DNA of 64,000 bases from JTS-RE9 sp964649195 (GTDB taxonomy: Bacteria; Planctomycetota; Phycisphaerae; Phycisphaerales; Phycisphaeraceae). The DNA is taken from NCBI GenBank assembly GCA_964649195.1, contig CAZYPK010000001.1, positions 25,515 to 89,514 on the forward strand, read 5' to 3'. The notes under the pieces are model-generated. The model worked only from the letters and a program-made list of their open reading frames with translations, was not told the DNA's origin and did no database searches. Positions 24,897-33,597 of this stretch are shown one piece after another. Position 1 is the first letter of the stretch; each line of letters opens with the position of its first letter. The translations under genes and the position numbers were made by a program.

Positions 24897-27074
24897 ATGA
24901 TCCGTTTCATCTTCCTGGTACTCGTCACGACGCTTGCGATGACCGCCCGGCTTGGCGCGGCCGCCGCGAACGAGACAAATATCGAACGCGGCGAGCAACT
25001 GCTCGCCCGCTTCAACTGCATCGCCTGCCATCAGGCCGGCGAGGCCGCCGTTTCACGTTTGATGTCCAACGCGGCGCCGCGACTGCAAACGATCGCGCAG
25101 CGGATGAACATCACGGAGACCGCCGCGTTCATCACGAATCCATCAAAGATGAAACCAGGCACGAGAATGCCTCACGTTCTGACCGGGGAAAACAGCGAAA
25201 AATCGGCTCTCGCCATGGCTCACTATCTTGCGGCATTGCCGAACGACGAAAAGCCGACGGTCCCCCCCGGAGTGAAAGGCGACGTGCGGCACGGCAGGCA
25301 GCTCTATCACTCGATCGGCTGCGTTGCCTGCCACGAACCGGAAGCGGGCTATCGACCGGCATCGATTGATGAATCCATCGAACTCACGAAACCTGCCGCG
25401 CCATCGGAACCGATCGCGCTGGCTTCCCGCTATCAGCACGCGGGGCTTGTCGCGTTTCTTCTCGATCCGTTGAGCGTTCGGCCGTCCGGCCGCATGCCCG
25501 CGCTGAAGTTGAACGATCAGGAAGCCGCGGATATCGCCGTCTATCTTCAGCGCGATCGTGAACTCGATTCATCGCCGGCAATCAAACCTGATCAAAAGCT
25601 TGTCGTTGTCGGTCGTTCCGCGTTCATCAGGCATGGCTGCGTGAATTGTCACGAGACGGGCGAGACGCCTTCAAAAGAGGATGTGCCGACGCTGCCCGCC
25701 ATGAAGGATTTGCGCATCGATCAGCTTCGCGGCTGCCTGAGCGATTCACCCTCTGCCGGCGTGCCCAGGTTCGTGATGACCGCCGCTGACCGTGAAGCGA
25801 TGCGGATGGCGCTGCGCGAGTTGCCTACTGCTTTGCCGCTGGGCGCCAAGCGGCGGGTCGATCGCACGCTGACCAACCTCAACTGTTACGCCTGTCATGA
25901 TCGCGAGGGCAAAGGCGGCGTCGATTCGGCGCGCGCCCTTTACTTCCAATCGACCACCGATGCCCTGGGCGATGAGGGCCGCATTCCGCCGCCGCTGACT
26001 GACATCGGCGCGAAGCTCACGGAAAAATGGCTGCGCATGATTCTGACCGGCGAAGGGGGCGCCGGCGAAATGCGGCCGCATCTGGTCACGCGCATGCCGC
26101 AGTTCGGCAAGGCGAATGTGGAGCATCTCATCGCCGGCTTCGCCGCCGCCGATCCGGTTGATGCCAAGGTGAAGATTGATGTCGCCGGGGGTTTGAGTCA
26201 TCACCGCGGTTTCATCGGTCGTTCACTGATGGGTAATCAGGGGCTTAACTGCATCACCTGTCACGGACTCAAAGGTGAGAAGGCGCTGGGGCCGCCCGCG
26301 ATGGATTTGTCATTCACGGCCCAGCGGCTGCAACCGGAGTGGTTCAAGAAGATGCTGCTCGATCCGCAGGCGATGCGAAGCCGCACGATCATGCCCGCGT
26401 TCTTCGCGGATGGAAAAAGCCCTGTGAATGCGATGATCTCCGGCAGGGATGCCGGCAAGCAGATCGAGCAGATGTGGATTTATCTGAAGGAACTCGATCA
26501 GTCGCCGCTGCCTGATGGGATGGCGGCGCAGTCGTTCGTGCTCAAGCCGGACAAGCGGCCGATGGTGTTTCGCACCTTCCTGGAAGGCGCGGGCATGCAG
26601 GCGATTGCGGTCGGTTATCCGCAGCGGATTCATGCCGCATTCGATGCGCGCGAAGTGCGCTGGGCCGTCGCCTGGCGCGGCGACTTCCTCGATGCCGAGG
26701 CGACATGGATCGATCGCTACACGCCGCTCACGAAACCCTTGAGCGAGGATGTGCACAGACTGCCGGCGCATGTGCCGCTGGCGGTGCTCAAGAGTGCGAA
26801 CGATCCCTGGCCCAAGGCGGTCGGCAGGGAGGCGGGTTATGAGTTTCAAGGTTATCGCTTCGACAAGGCGCGCGTGCCGGCGATGCAATACACGTTGCAA
26901 GGCGGCAAGGTAAGTGACCGGCTGACGCCGCAGGCGGACGGCAAGTCGCTTCGCCGCACGTTGGAGATTGAAAATCCACCGGCCAACCTTTATTTCCGCG
27001 GCAGTGACGGCAAGGTGGTTCCCGTGAAACGTCGCGACGGGAAAGCGATCATCGAGGAGGTGATTTCATGGTGA
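24897..27074 (+). CDS. Multi-haem c-type cytochrome, five CXXCH
   Basis: Exported protein of 725 residues (signal MIRFIFLVLVTTLAMTARLG). It contains five haem-attachment motifs: CIACH, CVACH, CVNCH, CYACH and CITCH, spread over the first two thirds. Each is followed by LxxxxxxMP-type methionine ligand regions (TRMPHVL, GRMPALKL, TRMPQFGK, IMPAFF). The last about 200 residues are a haem-free, beta-rich domain. It probably accepts electrons in the periplasm from the product of the next gene, whose start overlaps its stop by 7 bases. This cytochrome plus propeller pairing is common in planctomycetes for oxidation of carbohydrates or alcohols; the substrate is unknown. Confidence 0.88.
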   Translation: MIRFIFLVLVTTLAMTARLGAAAANETNIERGEQLLARFNCIACHQAGEAAVSRLMSNAAPRLQTIAQRMNITETAAFITNPSKMKPGTRMPHVLTGENSEKSALAMAHYLAALPNDEKPTVPPGVKGDVRHGRQLYHSIGCVACHEPEAGYRPASIDESIELTKPAAPSEPIALASRYQHAGLVAFLLDPLSVRPSGRMPALKLNDQEAADIAVYLQRDRELDSSPAIKPDQKLVVVGRSAFIRHGCVNCHETGETPSKEDVPTLPAMKDLRIDQLRGCLSDSPSAGVPRFVMTAADREAMRMALRELPTALPLGAKRRVDRTLTNLNCYACHDREGKGGVDSARALYFQSTTDALGDEGRIPPPLTDIGAKLTEKWLRMILTGEGGAGEMRPHLVTRMPQFGKANVEHLIAGFAAADPVDAKVKIDVAGGLSHHRGFIGRSLMGNQGLNCITCHGLKGEKALGPPAMDLSFTAQRLQPEWFKKMLLDPQAMRSRTIMPAFFADGKSPVNAMISGRDAGKQIEQMWIYLKELDQSPLPDGMAAQSFVLKPDKRPMVFRTFLEGAGMQAIAVGYPQRIHAAFDAREVRWAVAWRGDFLDAEATWIDRYTPLTKPLSEDVHRLPAHVPLAVLKSANDPWPKAVGREAGYEFQGYRFDKARVPAMQYTLQGGKVSDRLTPQADGKSLRRTLEIENPPANLYFRGSDGKVVPVKRRDGKAIIEEVISW

Positions 27075-28555
27075 TGCGCACCTTCTTTCAATCCTGCGTT
27101 CGTTGCATCGTGCTTGCACTTGTTTTCCGCGGCGGCGTGACGATCGCGGCAGGGGATGAGGATGAGTATTACAGAGTCACCACGATCCCCGTGCCCCGTG
27201 ATCTGGCACTTGAGGTGACGGGGCTGGCGACGTTGCCTGACGGGCGGTTGGCGGTGGCGATTCGCAAGGGTGAAGTCTGGATCATCGAAGGCGCGGGCGC
27301 CGCCAAGCCGACGCTCGATCAGCTCAAGTACACGAAGTTTGCGGATGGCTTACACGAGCCGCTGGGCCTGACCTGGCACAAGGGATCGCTCTACACGGTG
27401 CAGCGGGCGGAGGTGACGCAACTGATCGATGCCGATGGTGATGATCTGGCGGATGAATACCGCACGGTCGCACGGGGCTGGGGCGTCAGCGGGAACTATC
27501 ACGAATATGCCTATGGGCCGGTGTTTGACGCGAAGGACAATCTTTATGTCACGCTCAACTCGACCATGGGTAAGAAGCTGCTCAACGATTCCGTGTGGCG
27601 TGGGTGGAGTCTGCGCTTCACGCCGGAGGGAAAGCTTGAGCCGGTTTCGGCCGGCATGCGATCCCCCATCGGCATCGGCCTCAACCGCGAGGGCGATCTC
27701 TTCGGTACCGATCATCAGGGCAACTGGTTTCCAACCTGTCCGCTCTACCACATTCGCGAGGGTGTGTTTCACGGTCATGTCGATTCGCTCGTCGATACGC
27801 AGCGTCCGGGCAGCCCGCTCAAACATCCCGGCAAAATCCCCACAGGTCTGACCGTCGGCCAGGCGAGCAAACAGATCCCCGGTTACGCGCTGCCTGCCGT
27901 CTGGTTTCCGTACAGGAAAATGGGCATGGGCAGCACCGGCATCATCTGCGACGCCACGCAAGGGAAATTCGGTCCGTTTGCCGATCAGCTTTTCGTCGGC
28001 GATTTCACCATGGCGCTGATCAGCCGAGTCGCGCTCGAAAAAGTGGATGGCCAGTATCAGGGTGCATGCTTTCCGTTTCGCAAGGGTTTCGCCAGTGCCG
28101 TGATTCACATGACTTTCGCAAAAGATGGCGCGATGTTCGTCGGCGAGACCAATCGCGGCTGGAATTCCGTCGGCTCGCGATCCTACGGATTGGAGCGCGT
28201 GAACTGGACCGGCAAGACGCCCTTTGAAATCAAGACGATGACGGCCACGAAGGATGGTTTCCTGTTGACCTTCACCTCGCCGGTGCAGGCAGCCTCGGCC
28301 GCCAATCCCAAGTCCTACTCGATGATCAGCTATACCTACCCCTACCACAGCACTTACGGCGGTGATGAGGTTCAAAAGGCGACGCTCACCATCCGCGAAG
28401 CCCGTGTCATCGGTGATTCGCAGGTGCGGTTGATCGTTGATGGATTGCGCGAGACGTTCGTGCATGAACTGGATGCAAAAGGGGTGCGTGCCGCGGATGG
28501 CCGTGCGTTGTTGCATTCATCCGCGTACTACACGCTCAATCGGATTCCGCGATGA
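27068..28555 (+). CDS. Secreted beta-propeller, PQQ-dehydrogenase-like
   Basis: Secreted protein of 495 residues (signal ending near GGVTIAAG) with propeller-blade repeats. Examples are GLATLPDGRLAVAIRKGEVW, GLTWHKGSLYTVQRAEVTQL, YGPVFDAKDNLYVTLNST, GIGLNREGDLFGTDHQGNW and MTFAKDGAMFVGETNRGWNS. It resembles soluble glucose/sorbosone dehydrogenase-type propellers, but I cannot confirm PQQ ligands. Several blades carry DxDGDD calcium-loop-like motifs (IDADGDDLADEY). GGAGG (27056-27060) sits 7 bases before ATG 27068, which overlaps the cytochrome gene, so translation is coupled. The two proteins probably form one periplasmic oxidation module. Confidence 0.82.
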   Translation: MVMRTFFQSCVRCIVLALVFRGGVTIAAGDEDEYYRVTTIPVPRDLALEVTGLATLPDGRLAVAIRKGEVWIIEGAGAAKPTLDQLKYTKFADGLHEPLGLTWHKGSLYTVQRAEVTQLIDADGDDLADEYRTVARGWGVSGNYHEYAYGPVFDAKDNLYVTLNSTMGKKLLNDSVWRGWSLRFTPEGKLEPVSAGMRSPIGIGLNREGDLFGTDHQGNWFPTCPLYHIREGVFHGHVDSLVDTQRPGSPLKHPGKIPTGLTVGQASKQIPGYALPAVWFPYRKMGMGSTGIICDATQGKFGPFADQLFVGDFTMALISRVALEKVDGQYQGACFPFRKGFASAVIHMTFAKDGAMFVGETNRGWNSVGSRSYGLERVNWTGKTPFEIKTMTATKDGFLLTFTSPVQAASAANPKSYSMISYTYPYHSTYGGDEVQKATLTIREARVIGDSQVRLIVDGLRETFVHELDAKGVRAADGRALLHSSAYYTLNRIPR

Positions 28556-28569
28556 AAGTCATCAACCGT

Positions 28570-28589
28570 CCGTTCGCCAAGGCGAACGG
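28570..28589. other. Hairpin after the propeller gene
   Basis: CCGTTCGCC (28570-28578) and GGCGAACGG (28581-28589) form a perfect stem 14 bases after the stop codon, without a T-tract. Possibly a transcript end or RNA-stability element. Confidence 0.5.
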
Positions 28590-28699
28590 CTAAATGCGCC
28601 GGTCCCGCCCCCCGGATCGCTCTATCGTTGAAACAAAATTGCTTGACACAAGGCTTGCCGCATACGACACTCATGCACCACATCACAAGGAGGTGATGC

Positions 28700-29332
28700 A
28701 TGATCGTCATGGAAGAACAATCCACCTCATCGTCGGCCGCCACGCAGCTTTCACGCCAGCAGATTCTTGAAACCACGGCACGGTGCCTGACCGAGGAGGG
28801 CTACGATGGCGCCACCATTCGGCGGATCGCGTCGAAGCTGGACTGTGCCGCGGGTTCGATCTACCGCTACTTCCGCGACAAGCGCGATCTGCTCGATGCG
28901 GTCGCGCAGGCTTCGCTGGAGCCTGTGGCGCTGAAGGTGGAGGCGGGGGCGTCCGTCGAGGAAAGCGCAAGGCTTTATCACCGCCGCGCCACCGGCGATC
29001 TGGCGATGTATCGGCTCATGTACTGGGTTCACACCGTCGGGGCCGGCGCGGGTGCGACGGATGTGATGCCTGATGTGGTGCGCCGGATTCTCACCGGCTG
29101 GGCCCGGCGACTGGGCGATGAACCCCTGGCCACGCGCTGCTGGATGATGATGCACGGCGGCATCATGTCGGGGATGGAGGTTGAACAGGTGATGATGATG
29201 CTTGGTGAAATGCTGTCGCCGCGCGCTCCCAAGGCGCCGGCGATGTTGGCGTCACCGGTGGTGGTGGCCGCCGTTGCGCGGCCCGCGCCTGAGCCGGACT
29301 ATCTGGCCAGTGAGGATGTGGTGCTGCTTTGA
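28700..29332 (+). CDS. TetR family transcriptional regulator
   Basis: Protein of 210 residues. The N-terminal helix-turn-helix is typical: RQQILETTARCLTEEGYDGA then TIRRIASKLDCAAGSIYRYF and RDKRDLLDAV. The C-terminal ligand domain is variable and Met-rich (WMMMHGGIMSGMEVEQVMMM), followed by an Ala/Pro-rich tail. The ribosome site AAGGAGGTGAT (28687-28697) matches the anti-Shine-Dalgarno almost perfectly. TTGACA at 28643-28648 is a possible -35, though the following -10 spacing is short. Likely autoregulated, as is usual for the family; no operator palindrome is evident. Target unknown. Confidence 0.9.
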   Translation: MIVMEEQSTSSSAATQLSRQQILETTARCLTEEGYDGATIRRIASKLDCAAGSIYRYFRDKRDLLDAVAQASLEPVALKVEAGASVEESARLYHRRATGDLAMYRLMYWVHTVGAGAGATDVMPDVVRRILTGWARRLGDEPLATRCWMMMHGGIMSGMEVEQVMMMLGEMLSPRAPKAPAMLASPVVVAAVARPAPEPDYLASEDVVLL

Positions 29333-29372
29333 GGGTGTGCCCATTTTTTGTGGCAGCGCTTTGAGAAGTTTT

Positions 29373-29500
29373 GGGTGGCTGGGGCTGGGTGGCTGGGGCT
29401 GAGTCCGCGAAGCCCCGGCCAGGCGACCATCGACTTTCAGTTGCGCCACCTTGCTTCGTGCGTCTGGGCCGGGGCTTCGCGGACTCAGCCCCAGCCACCC
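29373..29500. repeat. GGGTGGCTGGGG inverted-repeat element, second full copy
   Basis: The left end is partly duplicated (GGGTGGCTGGGGCT twice, 29373 and 29387). The core is the complement of that at 23997-24115 (GCGACCATCGACTTTCAGTT then GCGCCACCTTGCTTCG), and the right end GCCCCAGCCACCC is intact. It lies in the gene-free gap 29333-29549 between convergent genes. Confidence 0.88.
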
Positions 29501-29549
29501 GGAAGCGGACTCAGCCACCCGGCGCGCGGCTCGAATGAGGGATCATTTC

Positions 29550-31379
29550 TTATTTCCATTGCTTCATCAGGTCGCGCGCTCTTGCCGTGCTTTCGTGCGA
29601 GGGGTGTTCGTCGATGATTTCCTGAAGGGTGGCGATGGCCTTGTCGTTCTGGCCTGACTTTCTGAGGATCAGGGCGAGATCGATTTTCCGCTCGATGGCG
29701 CGGGCGGCGGGGTCGGGCTTGGGCTTGACCGGTTCCGGTTTGGCGGGTTTGTCCAGCGTGGCCAGAAGGTCTTTGGCGGTTTTGATCTGCGGATGCGCGG
29801 GGTGTTTGGCGATCAGGGCCTTGAGGGATTCGATCGCCTTGTCCTTGTCCTTGCCGCGCGCCATGCTCTTGGCGGCCTCGATGGTCCGGGTGATTTCCCC
29901 GGCGGCATCGGCCGGTTCGGAGGATGGCGCGTTGCCGGGGGTGTCCGCGACCAGCGGTTTGTCACCCTCGGTCGCCTGTTCCTCATCGCCCCACAACCCC
30001 TTGGTGATCTCTTCGCTTTTCTCGGTCATCGGGTTGAAGTCGTGGAGAAAGGTTTCAAACTCCTTGTTGAGGAACTTCTGCTTCGCGGCCTTGGCGGTGA
30101 CGGCGGCCGACTTCATGGCGTTGAACTCCTCGGCGGCCTTGTCGCATCGCCGGCGGGCCTTGTCCGCATCGTCGGGTGAAAGCTTTTTGATGGCCCCTTC
30201 ATAGAGGCGGTTCATTTCATCCTCCTGGCGGGGGATGACGCCGATGTGTATCGCCAGCTTGGCGTAGTAGGCGGCATTGCTGAACTGCTTTTCCTTGTCG
30301 CTGTACTTGGCCAGTTCGAAGGCCACCTGATCCGATTCGCGGGGGAACTTGGCGATGGCCTCGTTGTAGGCCAGGGTGGCCATGTCGGGCTTGCCGAGTT
30401 TGCCCAGCGACTGGCCCAGGTCGATGTAGGCGGTCTGGCTGTGCCAGGGGTCGAGCTCGATGCCCTTGGCCAGGTAAGCCGACGCCATCATCGGTTCTTC
30501 GAGTTGATGAAAGAGCGAGCCGATTTTGATGTAGAGCGATTTGTTTCCCGGGTCGTGGGTCAGGGCCATCGAATAAAGGCGGGCCACGTATGCGCGGGCA
30601 TAAAAGAGGCCCGGATCATTGGGAGGCAGGGTGGCCCTCCGCTTCCTGATTTCCCCCATGACGCGGTCGGCCTCGGCGAGAATCTCCTGGACCTTCTTGT
30701 CGTCTTTTTCGCGCTTGTCGAGCGGGACGAAAACATCCTTGCGGAACCTGTCCATCGGCAGGGCGTAGCCGACGCCTTCGATGTGGGCCTTGAGGGTGTT
30801 GACGCCGACGATTTCGCCGGCGGCGTTGCAGAGCGGGCCGCCGGAGTTGCCGGGGTTGATGGCGGCGTCGTGCTGGATGTAGGGAATGTTTTCGATGAGG
30901 CGGCTGGTGGCGGAGACGATGCCGCGGGTGATGGTCTTGTCGAGCGTCGCCCCGTCGCCCCGGCCGGGGTTGCCGATGGCGTAAACGCTCTGGCCCGGCA
31001 GCAGCGGGGCCTTGGAAAGCGTGACGGGAATGAGCTTGACGCCCGCGGCCTTGGCGTCGATGCGCACCAGGGCGAGATCGAGCTTGGGGTGGATGCCTTC
31101 GATCTTCACCCGCTTGAAGATCATCGGCACGATCCTGCCGTCCTTGATGACATCCACGCGCATCTGGTAAGGCAGCGGCGAGGTGACGACATGGGCGTTG
31201 GTGAGCACGAGGCCATCCTCTTCCAGCACGAAGCCGGTGCCCGAACCTTCGATCGACTTGAGCGAAGCGACCGATGGACTCACGCGCTGATAAACCTTCA
31301 GGCCGGGATCATCCTGGGCGATGAGCGTGTTGGCGATGACGAAAAAGAGAAGGGCGGCGAGTGGAATATGGCGTGTCAT
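29550..31379 (-). CDS. HtrA/DegP-like serine protease with TPR domain
   Basis: Exported protein of 609 residues. Signal peptide MTRHIPLAALLFFVIANTLI. The trypsin-like protease domain (about 30-240) has the triad His in LTNAHVV, Asp in KLDLALVRI and Ser in NPGNSGGPL. No PDZ domain follows. Instead about residues 265-445 form TPR-like helices (IKIGSLFHQLEEPMMASAYL, GQSLGKLGKPDMATLAYNEA), then a Lys/Ala-rich tail and a final TPR (LALILRKSGQNDKAIATLQE). It is likely a periplasmic quality-control or regulatory protease with a TPR substrate-binding module. GAGG on the minus strand 6 bases before ATG 31379 supports this start over 31391. Confidence 0.88.
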   Translation of the reverse strand: MTRHIPLAALLFFVIANTLIAQDDPGLKVYQRVSPSVASLKSIEGSGTGFVLEEDGLVLTNAHVVTSPLPYQMRVDVIKDGRIVPMIFKRVKIEGIHPKLDLALVRIDAKAAGVKLIPVTLSKAPLLPGQSVYAIGNPGRGDGATLDKTITRGIVSATSRLIENIPYIQHDAAINPGNSGGPLCNAAGEIVGVNTLKAHIEGVGYALPMDRFRKDVFVPLDKREKDDKKVQEILAEADRVMGEIRKRRATLPPNDPGLFYARAYVARLYSMALTHDPGNKSLYIKIGSLFHQLEEPMMASAYLAKGIELDPWHSQTAYIDLGQSLGKLGKPDMATLAYNEAIAKFPRESDQVAFELAKYSDKEKQFSNAAYYAKLAIHIGVIPRQEDEMNRLYEGAIKKLSPDDADKARRRCDKAAEEFNAMKSAAVTAKAAKQKFLNKEFETFLHDFNPMTEKSEEITKGLWGDEEQATEGDKPLVADTPGNAPSSEPADAAGEITRTIEAAKSMARGKDKDKAIESLKALIAKHPAHPQIKTAKDLLATLDKPAKPEPVKPKPDPAARAIERKIDLALILRKSGQNDKAIATLQEIIDEHPSHESTARARDLMKQWK

Positions 31380-31562
31380 GGAATGCCTCATGCGGATACA
31401 CGCGAAGGCGTCGAATGTTCGGAAATGAATCGCCATTCAACGCCCGAAAGGCTCCGGTCCCGGCGGCACCGGTCAGCCAAGGCATTATACCGGCGATCAG
31501 CAGACGTGAAAGAGTCACGCGGGAATTGCACGGTCAGGGGGTGTTCATCTTTTGTGACAGCC

Positions 31563-31634
31563 TAAGCCCCGCCCGGAAGGGCGCGGGCTCAGGGATGTAC
31601 GCCTCACAGCCCGCGCCCTTCCGGGCGGGGCTTA
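31563..31634. repeat. Short GCCCCGCCCGGAAGGGCG inverted element
   Basis: TAAGCCCCGCCCGGAAGGGC and its mirrored complement enclose a core with GGGATGTACGCCTCAC. The flanks read CATCTTTTGTGACAG on the left and ACAAAAGATGGGCACACC on the right, extending the symmetry. The copy at 38511-38585 has the same core reversed. The gap 31380-31661 has no gene. Confidence 0.85.
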
Positions 31635-31661
31635 CCACAAAAGATGGGCACACCCCGGCCA

Positions 31662-32189
31662 TCAGTTTGAAACAACATCCCCGATGACCGTTTCACCCGT
31701 GAGGGGGTCGATGGTGAGGGTGATCGAGGCGTTGCCGCAGAGGAGGGTGATGGTGGCAGCGGTGGCCTGGTCGAGCTGGCCGTAAGCTCCGAACGCGAGG
31801 CGGTTGTCGCCGCCGACGCCGGTGGGGGCGACGGTGACATCGTGAAGGGCCGCGGCGGCGCCCTGTCCAAAGCGCACGGAGTAAGGGGCCTTGGTGATCG
31901 GGTTGATGATCGGGATATCCAGGTCGCTGACGGAGGCGATGTGATAGCTGCCGGCGCCTGAGTTGAAGACCATCACGCGCGGGGCATCCGCGTGGGCGAT
32001 CGATTCGATCTGTGCAAAGCTCAGGTCGGCGGCAAGCAGGTTCGCCGCGGATCGCAGGCGGGTGAGGTTGGTGTTCCCCAGTCGCGCCACCGCCATGGCG
32101 CTGACGATGGCGACGATCAGCACGACGATCATCATTTCGATGAGCGTGAAGCCGGCGGTGCATCGGGTTGAAGGGCGCGATGGATTCAC
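31662..32189 (-). CDS. GspH-like pseudopilin
   Basis: Protein of 175 residues with the prepilin motif GFTLIEMMIVVLIVAIVSAM, and a body typical of minor pseudopilins of the GspH/FimT class (LRSAANLLAADLSFAQIESI, the conserved helix after the membrane segment). It would be processed by prepilin peptidase and join a type II secretion or pilus-like fibre. The start is GTG 32189. It is transcribed away from three plus-strand genes (32424-34947) that encode further components, so the four probably make one divergent pseudopilin locus. Confidence 0.85.
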   Translation of the reverse strand: MNPSRPSTRCTAGFTLIEMMIVVLIVAIVSAMAVARLGNTNLTRLRSAANLLAADLSFAQIESIAHADAPRVMVFNSGAGSYHIASVSDLDIPIINPITKAPYSVRFGQGAAAALHDVTVAPTGVGGDNRLAFGAYGQLDQATAATITLLCGNASITLTIDPLTGETVIGDVVSN

Positions 32190-32423
32190 GTTTTCATCAT
32201 CGGATCGCGCGGGGCTTCACTTGGTTCGATGCCACATTAAAGATGGTCACACCCCCCGGGTGGTTGCGATCTGTGATGGTTGTGCCGGTTGCAGGGGAGG
32301 GCGATCGTCCGAGCATGAGAGAGTTGGTGAAAGGGACTGGCGCAGGCATGTGAAACAGCCGTTGTATGCCGATGAGTATTGATGGTTTGATTCGGTCGTG
32401 ATCGATCGCATCATCATCCTGCG
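32190..32423. promoter_or_regulatory. Divergent promoter region of pseudopilin locus
   Basis: A 234-base gap between divergent pseudopilin genes. It contains a CATTAAAGATGGTCACACCC word that resembles the AAAGATGGGCACACCCC flank of the 31563 element. No clear promoter boxes were identified. Confidence 0.35.
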
Positions 32424-32963
32424 ATGATCGGTTCGAATCCAATGGAGAAGCCGGACGTGGCGAGCAGAGTTGAGCGACAACGTGGAGGCTTTACGCTGCC
32501 GGAGGTGCTGATGGCCTCGGCGATTCTGGCGTTTGCCGTGACGGCGATCGGGTACGCGATATCGACCGGCCAGGCCCAGACCTACAACGCCCTGCACGAG
32601 CTGCGGGCCCTCTCGCTCGCCGAAGCGATGATGGAGGAGATCGTCGCCAAGCCTTACTTCGATCCCGATGGCGCAGCCGCAACGCCCGGTCCCGACGGCG
32701 GTGAATCCCTTCGCGCCTACTTCGACAACTGCGATGACTACGACGGCTTGACCGAACCCCTGGGCGAAGTGACCGATGCGGACGGCGAGGCATATCCCTC
32801 TTCCTTTGCATCCTTCGGCAGGTCGGTCACGGCCGTTTATGAAAGCATGAACTTTGCATCGATGGGCGGGTCGATCGACGGACTGACGGTGACCGTGACG
32901 GTGACGGATCATCGCGGTCGCACCTGGCAGGCGATTCGTTTTATTCCGGAGCCGACCGAATGA
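32424..32963 (+). CDS. GspI-like pseudopilin
   Basis: Protein of 179 residues with the prepilin motif GGFTLPEVLMASAILAFAVT. Pro replaces the usual Ile before the Glu+5, as in many GspI/PilV-type minor pilins. Helix continuation AQTYNALHELRALSLAEAMM matches the alignment of GspI family members. Its stop codon overlaps the next start by four bases (ATGA at 32960), so translation is coupled to the GspJ-like gene. ATG 32424 or 32442 could be the start; neither has a strong ribosome site. Confidence 0.8.
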   Translation: MIGSNPMEKPDVASRVERQRGGFTLPEVLMASAILAFAVTAIGYAISTGQAQTYNALHELRALSLAEAMMEEIVAKPYFDPDGAAATPGPDGGESLRAYFDNCDDYDGLTEPLGEVTDADGEAYPSSFASFGRSVTAVYESMNFASMGGSIDGLTVTVTVTDHRGRTWQAIRFIPEPTE

Positions 32964-33595
32964 AACTCAGGCGGCGCATGACATCGCCGGCCGGTCGGGC
33001 CGGGCTGACCTTCATCGAACTGCTGCTGGCGGTGGCGGGCACGGGCTTCGTCGCCGCGGCGATGATGATGATGCTCAGCGCCGTGGCTGCGGGGACCACC
33101 AGCCGGACCGACCTGCGGCAATCGGTGGTGCGGCAGAAAACGATCATGGCCCGGTTGGCCGCCGCCATTCGCTCCTCGCAGAGGGTGCTTGTCGCCGAGG
33201 ATGATCTGCTGGTGCTTTGGACCGGCGATGCCGACGGCAGCGGGACGCCCAACCTCGGCGAGATTCATCGCATCGAACGGGACAGCGCCACCGGTGAACT
33301 TCGTTCCTACATGGCACCGCCCGATCTGGCTTCCCCGGCCAACGCGGAATACTCCCTCGCCGCCGATTTCGATGCGATCACGGACGCCATCAAGGGCGGC
33401 GTCAACTTTCCGGAAGAGGTTTGGGCGACCGGATTGGTCCTTTGGACGATCACCGCCGATGCCCAGGTTGTGCAGGACGCCTCGCTGATCAGCAGCCGAA
33501 TCGTCGTGAGGGCGGGCAACATCGAGGAAACCATCATCGGCGCCGCCGCGCTGCGAAACAGCGGCACGACATCGTTCATTGGCGGCGGCGATTGA
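32960..33595 (+). CDS. GspJ-like pseudopilin
   Basis: Protein of 211 residues with GLTFIELLLAVAGTGFVAAA as the prepilin/hydrophobic segment, then VVRQKTIMARLAAAIRSSQR, the pattern of GspJ/PilW minor pseudopilins. The Glu of the prepilin motif is present. It overlaps the GspI-like gene by four bases and is followed two bases later by the PilX-like gene, so the three form one operon. Confidence 0.8.
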   Translation: MKLRRRMTSPAGRAGLTFIELLLAVAGTGFVAAAMMMMLSAVAAGTTSRTDLRQSVVRQKTIMARLAAAIRSSQRVLVAEDDLLVLWTGDADGSGTPNLGEIHRIERDSATGELRSYMAPPDLASPANAEYSLAADFDAITDAIKGGVNFPEEVWATGLVLWTITADAQVVQDASLISSRIVVRAGNIEETIIGAAALRNSGTTSFIGGGD

Positions 33596-33597
33596 GG

